From: Acetofilamentum sp.
GTDB taxonomy: Bacteria; Bacteroidota; Bacteroidia; Bacteroidales; DTU049
Assembly: GCA_020720525.1 (NCBI GenBank)
Contig: DYON01000084.1
Span: 1-9,943 of the forward strand
DNA length: 9,943 nt
Reading direction: 5' to 3'
Under the pieces are notes generated by a model that saw only the letters and a program-made list of their open reading frames with translations, was not told the origin of the DNA and made no database searches. The translations under genes and the position numbers were made by a program. Within the stretch, counting starts at the first letter, position 1. Each line of letters begins with the position of its first letter. Positions 1 through 5,824 of the stretch are shown piece by piece.

Positions 1-7
1 GGTTTGT

Positions 8-59
8 CATTTGTTTTTAGGTTGCAAAGGCGCGCCTTTGTTGGTGGTCTCTGCATGAC
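8..59. repeat. Palindromic interspersed repeat, unit 1
   Basis: The unit has a T-rich lead-in, then AGGTT, then a perfect 16-base palindrome at 25-40 (CAAAGGCGCGCCTTTG), then TTGGTGGTCTC and CATGAC. The same organisation recurs in unit 2, 63 bases downstream, and in unit 3 at the right end of the window. Bases 8-28 are identical to 9908-9928. As RNA it would fold into a 6-bp stem with a CGCG loop. No coding sequence overlaps it. It lies beyond the 3' end of the C1A peptidase gene, which is transcribed leftward. Its function is unknown; it could be a REP-like element or a weak bidirectional terminator. Confidence 0.8.
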
Positions 60-75
60 TGCGTTTTTTGTAAAC

Positions 76-120
76 TTTTTCAGGTTACAAAATGCGTTTT
101 GCTGGTGGTCTCAATATGAC
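76..120. repeat. Palindromic interspersed repeat, unit 2 (tandem with unit 1)
   Basis: This is the second copy of the repeat: TTTTT, CAGGTT, a 14-base near-palindrome at 88-101 (CAAAATGCGTTTTG), then CTGGTGGTCTC and ATATGAC. The only non-Watson-Crick position in the palindrome is T93 opposite G96, which would be a G-U wobble in RNA, so the hairpin is kept. The 19 bases after the palindrome match unit 1 at 15 positions. The stem is one base pair shorter than in unit 1. Confidence 0.8.
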
Positions 121-125
121 AAAAG

Positions 126-145
126 TGGGCTTTTCGAGATGCCCA
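126..145 (-). terminator. Possible weak hairpin terminator for the C1A peptidase gene
   Basis: TGGGC at 126-130 pairs with GCCCA at 141-145 around a 10-base loop. Read leftward, the direction of the upstream peptidase gene, the stem is followed by CTTTTGTC, a short and interrupted T-run. The stem has only 5 bp and lies about 140 bases past the stop codon, so this is a tentative call. No better terminator is visible between 145 and 287. Confidence 0.22.
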
Positions 146-287
146 ATATTCGTCTGAATAACTCAGAATAAAGTGCTCAAATTGGCTTATTAAATGAACA
201 TAGTAGCTTATTCGCTACGAAAAAACGACAAATCCATACTTTGTAAATTGAATACGACAATCGGCGAGTAACCGCAAATTCTGATAG

Positions 288-3224
288 CTACATCTTAACA
301 AACACCGTCCTCATATTATCAGTTCCATTTATTTCAATGAAATAAATGCCAGGCTTCAATGCCGAAATATCAACGATGGTGCTTTGCTCGCCAAGATTAA
401 CAATACGCATAATTTCTATTCCTTCTGGATTTAAAATTCGCATCCAGTCAACATTTCCAGATTGATAAGTAACAGTAATGTTTTCAGTTGCTGGGTTTGG
501 AAAAACAACCATCGAATTCGGAGTGCTGTTCAATATTCCCGAAATCACAACTTGAATGGTGTCGATCGACATGGCCGAATCGCAAGCGTTTATAGCATAT
601 TGAACTACCACAAAACTTCCTGAAGTGGAATAAATATGCGAAGGATTCTGTGAAGTAGAACTGCTTCCATCGCCGAAATCGTAATAATACGAGCTTGCAT
701 TTTGTGCTGTTGAGGTGAACTGAACATTTGAGCCATTGGACAACCAGTTGAACCCGGCAACTGGAAGCTGAGCCAATACCACCATGAGGGTGTCGCTGTT
801 GGAGTTGCATGCACTACCTGTAAGCGTAGCAAAATAGTTGCCTGCCGAATTCACCGTGATGCTTTGAGTAGCTTCTCCATTTGGCGACCACAGCCACGAA
901 TCGGCATTTGAAGCTGTAACTTCAACTGAATCGCCAGGACACAATTGGTACAAACCGCTTATGCTCAATGCGGTTGAAGGTCCATCGACCAATGCCATAA
1001 CAGGAGTGCGTGCACTGGTGCAATAACCCTTCACTTCCCAGTCGTAGAAATAGTAGTAATAACCTGTTGGTGTTGTTCCTGCGCTGCTTTCGTTGATACT
1101 AATGTATGGCAGCAATTCGTACGGATAATTACATCCAGTATTATTACGATACAAATTGGGACTAAGCGGTCCTGCAAGCCGCAACGATGTGCCAACTGGA
1201 ATGTCGAAATTGAGAGTGATCCGACTTACTCCAGATGAAATATTGATATTGGTGTCTTGCAATACATTTCCTGCATTATCTTGCAACTCGATGAGTCGGT
1301 AACCAGATGCACCAGCATTCACTTGTACCGAAACCAATTTGCATGCTTCCTGACAATCAAATACTAAGTAATGTTGAACCGATGAAGTGAACATGCTTCC
1401 GTTTGAAGAAGAATGTGTGTCGCCCACATAAAGCGATGTACCTGGAATGCCCGAATTTTGTGCGTAGTAGTTTGTGGTACTTGTTGCAATAGGAGTGGTA
1501 TATGTATTTCCACTTCCCAAAAAGTTTCCACCAGTTGCAGCATCGTACCATTCAATGATTCCTGTTCCATTTGCCGAAAGTGTTGCTTGTTGGCCTGCAC
1601 ATACAGTGTCGCCAATGGTTGAAGGCGATGTTGGTAAACCAACCGAAATGTAAGTTGGCCGCGTTAGACTGTCGGTGCCAAAAATATTCCACGCTTTTAG
1701 CTTCACGGTGTAATTGCCATCAATAATATAGAAATGCGTTGGGTTTTGAAGAGTCGATGTATTTCCGTCGCCAAAATTCCAAAGCCAATTGGTAGGTGAG
1801 TTCGAGCTTTGATCGGAAAAAGCAATTTCGCCTGTGCAAGTGGTGGTAGTATTGGCAACAAACGAAGTACTTACCGCGCCAGCAGCCGAGGCATACAGAT
1901 TGAGGCAAATATCGTAATCGCGACTGGTGCCCGCACCTGCAGCTTGCCATGTTGTTCCGTTGGAACTAACCCAGCATTTTCCTGTTTCGGTTGTTACATT
2001 CGATGCATAGCCGCTGTAAACTTCTTCAACTGGGATTGGATAATTGTAGCTTGGAGTAACATATTTAACTTTAATATACAGGTCGTTTCCCGATACCACA
2101 ACAAGTGGAGTGTTAAGGTCGAATGTAGAATAGCCAGGCAAATCGCACGATTTGGTGCCTATACTATCAATTAGATTGCTCAATGTGATTCCATTAAAAT
2201 CGTCGTAAATCTCGAAACCAACAGTTGAATTTCCCGATGCAATATAGGATCCAATCGATTTTATCATCATGTTTCCCGATGCTGAATACTTTATAACACC
2301 ATAGCCTGTATTGGAGCCGAACCCAATGTCGTTAATTTCCCCAAAAGGAGCATAGGTCATTACATAATCGCCAATTGTGAAGTTTTTGTAGCCAGGGAAA
2401 TATCCAACTTCTTCGTTTACCGAAGCATCGTTGTAGCTAATGTAAAAATATCCACTTTCGCCCCAACTCGCCCCCCAGCTGTTTTTTATAATCCATGCGC
2501 CTGTTCCTCCCGAAGTTGCTTTATTGTCGTCCCAACCAACAATAGTAACAGCATGGTTTGGATTGTCGCTCCCGCTGTAATAGTAAGTATTGTTCGACGA
2601 ATTGAAATAGGCACTTTCCCAATAAAAGCAGGTGTATAAAGCTCCATAATCGTAAACAGCTTGTTTGATACTGGTGTTGTTTTGTGGCAAAAAGCGCGAT
2701 TCGGTAACATATTTAAGCGGATTTAAACCCGTAGGACAAGTACCTGCCACATCGTTGAAGGGATCGTCGGCTTCCGAAATCATTCCAGAACCTCTTGATA
2801 AATAAGCGGTTGAAAGAAATATATTTCCACCCATGCAAGGTGCCCAGTCGAAATTGTGGCAATTGTTTATGTTGTCTTCCGACAAATCGAAACTTCCAGC
2901 ACCACTTAAAAGCCAGTACGATTCGGTAGCTGCACATGTGGCAAATGTCCAGCACGAACCACAGCTTCCCTGATTTTTAACCGAAGTTAAATAACCTTGT
3001 GTTCGCAAATCGTATGAGGGAGGAAGAACCAGCGTGCTTTTTTCTGCTGGATACTTTTTTGCTTTCAAATCGACAACTGGAGGCAAATAACCATAATTGT
3101 TAGTTGGTGTTTCGCCAGCCAAATAGTGTAGATACGACTGATTTACAGGTGCTTTTTGAGGGGTTTGTGCATGAATAGATGCTGCCATCGTAATGGCAAA
3201 AGCAAGCAAAAAAGTATTTTTCAT
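288..3224 (-). CDS. Secreted papain-family (C1A) cysteine peptidase with PKD/Ig-like domains and T9SS sorting domain
   Basis: Predicted extracellular or surface-bound cysteine endopeptidase of 978 residues. Visible in order: Sec signal peptide (1-20, cut after HAQ); papain-like catalytic domain about 68-265, with Gln85 and Cys91 in NQGSCGSCW, His224 in NHAVTIVGW and Asn248 in IIKNSWG, so the catalytic residues are all present; a region about 283-445 resembling the lectin-like domain found behind bacterial C1 peptidases; a PKD domain about 453-528 (WNFGDG); an Ig-like domain about 531-592; a Cys-containing beta-rich domain about 593-742; an Ig-like stretch about 745-818; a second PKD domain about 820-895 (YDFGDG); and a type A T9SS tail about 905-978, starting VFPNPATENITV. 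The ATG follows a good promoter by about 25 bases. The gene is monocistronic, divergent from the bTHX gene, and ends in TAG. The peptidase class and export route are well supported. The substrate is unknown; nutrient protein degradation is an inference. Confidence 0.94.
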   Translation of the reverse strand: MKNTFLLAFAITMAASIHAQTPQKAPVNQSYLHYLAGETPTNNYGYLPPVVDLKAKKYPAEKSTLVLPPSYDLRTQGYLTSVKNQGSCGSCWTFATCAATESYWLLSGAGSFDLSEDNINNCHNFDWAPCMGGNIFLSTAYLSRGSGMISEADDPFNDVAGTCPTGLNPLKYVTESRFLPQNNTSIKQAVYDYGALYTCFYWESAYFNSSNNTYYYSGSDNPNHAVTIVGWDDNKATSGGTGAWIIKNSWGASWGESGYFYISYNDASVNEEVGYFPGYKNFTIGDYVMTYAPFGEINDIGFGSNTGYGVIKYSASGNMMIKSIGSYIASGNSTVGFEIYDDFNGITLSNLIDSIGTKSCDLPGYSTFDLNTPLVVVSGNDLYIKVKYVTPSYNYPIPVEEVYSGYASNVTTETGKCWVSSNGTTWQAAGAGTSRDYDICLNLYASAAGAVSTSFVANTTTTCTGEIAFSDQSSNSPTNWLWNFGDGNTSTLQNPTHFYIIDGNYTVKLKAWNIFGTDSLTRPTYISVGLPTSPSTIGDTVCAGQQATLSANGTGIIEWYDAATGGNFLGSGNTYTTPIATSTTNYYAQNSGIPGTSLYVGDTHSSSNGSMFTSSVQHYLVFDCQEACKLVSVQVNAGASGYRLIELQDNAGNVLQDTNINISSGVSRITLNFDIPVGTSLRLAGPLSPNLYRNNTGCNYPYELLPYISINESSAGTTPTGYYYYFYDWEVKGYCTSARTPVMALVDGPSTALSISGLYQLCPGDSVEVTASNADSWLWSPNGEATQSITVNSAGNYFATLTGSACNSNSDTLMVVLAQLPVAGFNWLSNGSNVQFTSTAQNASSYYYDFGDGSSSTSQNPSHIYSTSGSFVVVQYAINACDSAMSIDTIQVVISGILNSTPNSMVVFPNPATENITVTYQSGNVDWMRILNPEGIEIMRIVNLGEQSTIVDISALKPGIYFIEINGTDNMRTVFVKM

Positions 3225-3249
3225 GGTGCTAAATTATATTTAACAGACA

Positions 3250-3280
3250 CAAAAGTATCCATTTCGTTGCATCGATTCAA
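3250..3280 (-). promoter_or_regulatory. Bacteroidota-type promoter of the C1A peptidase gene
   Basis: On the minus strand, TTG (3280-3278) is separated by exactly 20 bases from TACTTTTG (3257-3250). This fits the Bacteroidota primary-sigma consensus of TTG, about 19-21 bases, then TAnnTTTG. Transcription would begin near 3244, giving a leader of roughly 20 bases before the ATG at 3224. Confidence 0.7.
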
Positions 3281-3430
3281 GCGTAATATTACTTAGTTCT
3301 TTTTTTTAAACTCGAAATCAATATTTGTTTTCGAAATAAAGATATTTAGTATAAACTGGCTTCAATTGACGATTTTTTATTAAAATGGATAGAATTACAA
3401 AATAAAAGAACTCTAATTAGCAGGTTTTTG

Positions 3431-3440
3431 TACTTTTGCA
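3431..3440 (+). promoter_or_regulatory. -7 box driving the bTHX gene
   Basis: TACTTTTGCA matches the Bacteroidota TAnnTTTG box with its common CA extension. No clear TTG -33 element lies 19-21 bases upstream. The box ends 14 bases before the ATG at 3454, so the leader would be about 10 bases long. The box overlaps an in-frame TTG at 3436, which therefore cannot be the translation start of this transcript. Confidence 0.6.
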
Positions 3441-3453
3441 AAAAAATACAATT

Positions 3454-3768
3454 ATGGGTAAAGGAGATATCAAATCGAAACGCGGCAAAATTCATCGTGG
3501 AACACATGGTAAAACTCGTCCAGTTAAATCAAAAAAATATGTGGCCGTTGTTGAAGTGAAAGAAGAAAAGAAAAAAGCCGCCCCAAAAGCCAAAGCTAAA
3601 GAAGTTGCAGAAGTGAATGAAGTTGTTGCCGAAGTAGTCAAAACTGCTGAAGTGAAAGAACCAAAAGCAAAAAAGACAACAGCCAAAGCTCCTGCTAAAC
3701 CAGCAAAAGCAAAAAAAGAAGCTGCTGCCGACCAGCCCGATTTATTTGCCAAAGGCGAAAAAGAATAA
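3454..3768 (+). CDS. 30S ribosomal protein bTHX with a long Lys/Ala/Glu-rich C-terminal extension
   Basis: The first 26 or so residues (MGKGDIKSKRGKIHRGTHGK, then TRPVKSKK) match bTHX, the small basic protein first described in the Thermus 30S subunit and widespread in Bacteroidota. There it sits in the head of the subunit and stabilises 16S rRNA. The protein here has 104 residues, about four times the length of the Thermus peptide. Residues 30-104 are low-complexity, with Lys/Ala/Pro repeats alternating with Glu/Val-rich stretches, resembling histone H1-like tails, and end in DQPDLFAKGEKE. The ATG at 3454 was chosen because the longer reading from TTG 3436 runs through the promoter box. The gene is 18 bases from the methyltransferase gene and probably co-transcribed with it. 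The core assignment is firm; the role of the tail is unknown. Confidence 0.88.
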   Translation: MGKGDIKSKRGKIHRGTHGKTRPVKSKKYVAVVEVKEEKKKAAPKAKAKEVAEVNEVVAEVVKTAEVKEPKAKKTTAKAPAKPAKAKKEAAADQPDLFAKGEKE

Positions 3769-3786
3769 CGGTAATCAATCTTCAAT

Positions 3787-4779
3787 TTGTCTATTCAAGA
3801 CAATAAAAATCTTAACTCAATTCAGACTGTTGATGGCAATGGTCTGAATTGCTTGTTTTGTGGCAGTCGCAATGTTTCGAAAAAGCATGGTTTTGCTGCT
3901 TGCCTGTTCTTTTATTGTAGCAATTGCAAATCGCTTTTCAGAAGCGATGCAGCTATCGATAATTCAATTGACTATCCCGACGAGTATTATGGCGATGCCG
4001 AAAAAGAGAAATTCTGGTTTGCTCCAATTGTATGGATGCTCAATTCGGAACGGAGAAGCCGCACACGCTATATTAACAAACGATTCGCTTCGACCAATGC
4101 ATCGGTAATCGACATTGGCTGCGGAAACGGTGCATTGCTGACACGCATTCAGCAAAAAACAAATTGCATTGCTACTGGAATCGAGATGGATAGTGTTGCA
4201 GCTCGCCGAGCTTCTAAAAACGCCAATCTTACTATCATTAGCAAGCCTTTTCAGGAAGTCGATTTACCACTTAGCTCTTTCGATGCGGTGGTAAGCATTC
4301 ATTCATTCGAGCATATTGCCCAACCGCTACAAAATTTGGAGAGAGCTGCGCAATTGCTGAAAACAGACGGAATGCTTTATATTGCTATTCCCAATATTGC
4401 TTCGTTGCAATACAAGCTGTTCGGAAAATACTGGCTGCATCTCGATCCCGAGTTTCATTTGCATTTTATACATCCCAGTTTTCTCAAATCGACCATGCTT
4501 TCAAAAGGATTTGTGTTTCGTCGGGCACGACATTTCAATCCTGTGCAAAATATACCGGGCTTTGTGCTGAGCGCTCTCAATCTGATTACAGGTAAACGCG
4601 ATGTGTTGTTCGATATGCTTCGAAATAGAAAAAAATTACGCAATCCACTCAATATTTTGCTTTTCCTGCTACTGATGATTTTGTCAATCGTTTTGCTACC
4701 AATTGCGGGTGTAGAAGAACTCATTTCAGTTGCATTGGGCAGGGGAGCCACTGTGGATTATGTTTTTAGGAGAAAATGA
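3787..4779 (+). CDS. Class I SAM-dependent methyltransferase with N-terminal zinc ribbon and C-terminal membrane helix
   Basis: 330-residue protein. Cys22/Cys25 and Cys44/Cys47 form an N-terminal zinc-ribbon-like pair of knuckles. The Rossmann methyltransferase domain runs from about 85 to 245: motif I VIDIGCGNG (107-115) for SAM binding, Glu133 at the end of strand 2 for the ribose hydroxyls, and FDAVVSIHSFEHI (165-177), which resembles the Methyltransf_23/11 group. HLDPEFHLHF (218-227) is typical of methyltransferases in surface-polysaccharide loci. A hydrophobic segment at about 289-308 is probably a membrane anchor. The substrate cannot be read from the sequence. The start is a TTG at 3787: an in-frame stop lies at 3772-3774, there is no in-frame ATG before motif I, and the zinc ribbon begins at residue 22. 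Initiation may be coupled to the bTHX stop 18 bases upstream. It ends in TGA and converges on the toxin gene with an 8-base gap. Confidence 0.83.
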   Translation: MSIQDNKNLNSIQTVDGNGLNCLFCGSRNVSKKHGFAACLFFYCSNCKSLFRSDAAIDNSIDYPDEYYGDAEKEKFWFAPIVWMLNSERRSRTRYINKRFASTNASVIDIGCGNGALLTRIQQKTNCIATGIEMDSVAARRASKNANLTIISKPFQEVDLPLSSFDAVVSIHSFEHIAQPLQNLERAAQLLKTDGMLYIAIPNIASLQYKLFGKYWLHLDPEFHLHFIHPSFLKSTMLSKGFVFRRARHFNPVQNIPGFVLSALNLITGKRDVLFDMLRNRKKLRNPLNILLFLLLMILSIVLLPIAGVEELISVALGRGATVDYVFRRK

Positions 4780-4787
4780 TTCTTGTA

Positions 4788-5408
4788 TTAAAGACCAAAA
4801 TCTTGCACCGATTGTAGAATCCGCTTTTTTATTTTGGAAAGTGTTAGATTTTTTTGTTGTATAAACGCTGGCTTATCCGATTCATTGATATCATTAAAAT
4901 AAATGAGGCTACGAATTACATGTAAACTTCCTTTCTGGGAATACTTAGTATTGTAGAATTCAATCATTTCGGACAAACTGAAAAAATCAAGCAGAAAGTA
5001 GATGTCAACAAAATCTTTAAAACGCTCTCCACTTACCGAAATGGCGTTGAGTATCATAGCAGCAATATCTTTTCTCGATGCCATCCGAATTCCATTTTCG
5101 TGAACTATTTCTATAAATGGATAAGGATGTGTAATGATATCTGTCATTACACCAGAAATGATTCCTCGAAGCGTGTTTTTTTGTTGCGACAATATTTGAA
5201 AACCAAAATTAGAAACTAATAATTCTGTAATTTCTTCTACATCAAACGACTCGGTGCTAAAGAGGTCTATATCAATTGAAGTGCGATGTCCAATTTGCAA
5301 AGCCAATGCAGTGCCACCAACCAAGACAAATGAGCTGAGTTCGGGCAATTGTTGCAGCGAGACTATTAATTCCAGCGTTTTTTCGCTGACTGGTTGCGTT
5401 TGTAGCAT
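4788..5408 (-). CDS. AbiEii/AbiGii-type nucleotidyltransferase toxin
   Basis: 206-residue protein of the nucleotidyltransferase fold used by AbiEii and related toxins. Family members such as AbiEii and MenT block growth by transferring nucleotides to target RNA; some AbiE systems protect against phage. Visible motifs: VLVGGTALAL (28-37, with the Gly31-Gly32-Thr33 loop), RTSIDIDLFS (42-51, metal-binding Asp46 and Asp48), a further acidic residue at Asp90, and the C-terminal signature RKDIAAMILNAIS followed by KDFVDIYFLL (112-140). In relatives recalled from memory a lysine occupies the position of Ile119. The ATG at 5408 is the only plausible start and lies inside the 3' end of the upstream gene (43-base overlap), so the two are translationally coupled. 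The gene pair and the motifs support a toxin role; that it is active is inferred. Confidence 0.85.
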   Translation of the reverse strand: MLQTQPVSEKTLELIVSLQQLPELSSFVLVGGTALALQIGHRTSIDIDLFSTESFDVEEITELLVSNFGFQILSQQKNTLRGIISGVMTDIITHPYPFIEIVHENGIRMASRKDIAAMILNAISVSGERFKDFVDIYFLLDFFSLSEMIEFYNTKYSQKGSLHVIRSLIYFNDINESDKPAFIQQKNLTLSKIKKRILQSVQDFGL

Positions 5409-5662
5409 TTGAACTGTTTTTTAGGAATATTCAGATACCAGCTCGAAAAATTGAGTGTTTTTTTATCGAGATAGTTCACCGATGTGATTGCATCGACAAT
5501 TGATTGTAAACTGTAAAAAGCCATGATTGAGCGCAAATCGTCAATGGTACCCAACGAAAAAACGCGTTCCACCACCAATTTGATGCTTTTATGCGGGTCG
5601 AAAGCATCAGGATCGATATCCCAAAGCAACGATTCGTTGATATGTAGCGACGATTTTTTCAC
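5366..5662 (-). CDS. DUF6922-like small protein, putative antitoxin of the AbiEii-type toxin
   Basis: 98-residue basic protein upstream of and overlapping the AbiEii-like gene. It resembles Bacteroidota proteins I know as DUF6922: LLWDID (12-17), VVERVFSLGTIDDL (30-43) and a C-terminal KKTLNF with YLNIPKKQFKCY (67-87). It lacks the AbiEi winged-helix antitoxin architecture. The translation start is GTG at 5662; no in-frame ATG occurs before the conserved part, and the ATG two bases upstream is followed directly by a stop. The promoter lies right against this GTG. The gene order (small protein first, toxin second, with overlap) is that of an antitoxin-toxin operon. The antitoxin role is inferred from context; no function has been shown for this family as far as I know. 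Confidence 0.75.
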   Translation of the reverse strand: MKKSSLHINESLLWDIDPDAFDPHKSIKLVVERVFSLGTIDDLRSIMAFYSLQSIVDAITSVNYLDKKTLNFSSWYLNIPKKQFKCYKRNQSAKKRWN

Positions 5663-5666
5663 ATAA

Positions 5667-5697
5667 CAAATATACGCAGTTTTTGCGACTCATGCAA
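5667..5697 (-). promoter_or_regulatory. Promoter of the toxin-antitoxin-like operon, near-leaderless
   Basis: On the minus strand TTG (5697-5695) is followed after exactly 20 bases by TATATTTG (5674-5667), a full match to the Bacteroidota consensus. The box ends only four bases before the GTG start at 5662. A start point the usual few bases after the box would therefore lie on or next to the start codon, so the transcript is probably leaderless or nearly so. Confidence 0.68.
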
Positions 5698-5710
5698 AAT
5701 CGATTTTCGC
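5694..5710. promoter_or_regulatory. Palindrome over the -33 element, possible operator
   Basis: AAAATCGATTTT at 5696-5707 is a perfect 12-base palindrome. GC precedes it at 5694-5695 and CGC follows it, so the symmetry extends imperfectly. It overlaps the TTG -33 element of the operon promoter, a position suited to autorepression by the antitoxin or the toxin-antitoxin complex. AT-rich palindromes of this length can occur by chance, so this is only a candidate. Confidence 0.35.
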
Positions 5711-5824
5711 CAATAGAAGTTAGAATTTGTTGCCAATATTAATTGCCATTTCCCTCCAAAGTCTCCTCAAAAGCCAAAACAGAGAAGAAATTCATGCTGA
5801 AAGTAGACAAGAATTCATCTTGTT

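Noticed and set aside
1..120. CRISPR array
   Set aside because: Only two units at the left end, palindrome cores that differ between units, no spacers of uniform length between identical repeats, and no cas genes.
203..218. Hairpin GTAGC/GCTAC as terminator of the C1A gene
   Set aside because: The stem has 5 bp and no T-run follows it in the leftward direction; the T-run lies on the wrong side.
1809..2174. Open frame on the plus strand opposite the C1A peptidase
   Set aside because: It is a shadow of the peptidase frame with Cys/Ser-rich non-protein-like composition, no promoter box and no recognisable domain. The other antisense frames over the C1A, sucD and C25 genes fail for the same reasons.
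3436..3453. An earlier TTG start for the bTHX protein
   Set aside because: The TTG is part of the TACTTTTG promoter box, so it would not be transcribed, and bTHX proteins begin at MGKGD.
5807..5823. Hairpin ACAAGA/TCTTGT just past the pseudogene end as a terminator
   Set aside because: Six AT-rich base pairs with a 5-base loop and no T-run after it in the leftward direction; likely chance.
5711..5824. Short frame on the minus strand beginning MNFFSVLAFEE
   Set aside because: Eighteen codons, no promoter or ribosome binding site, no similarity recognised; the stretch between the lipoprotein pseudogene and the toxin operon appears non-coding.
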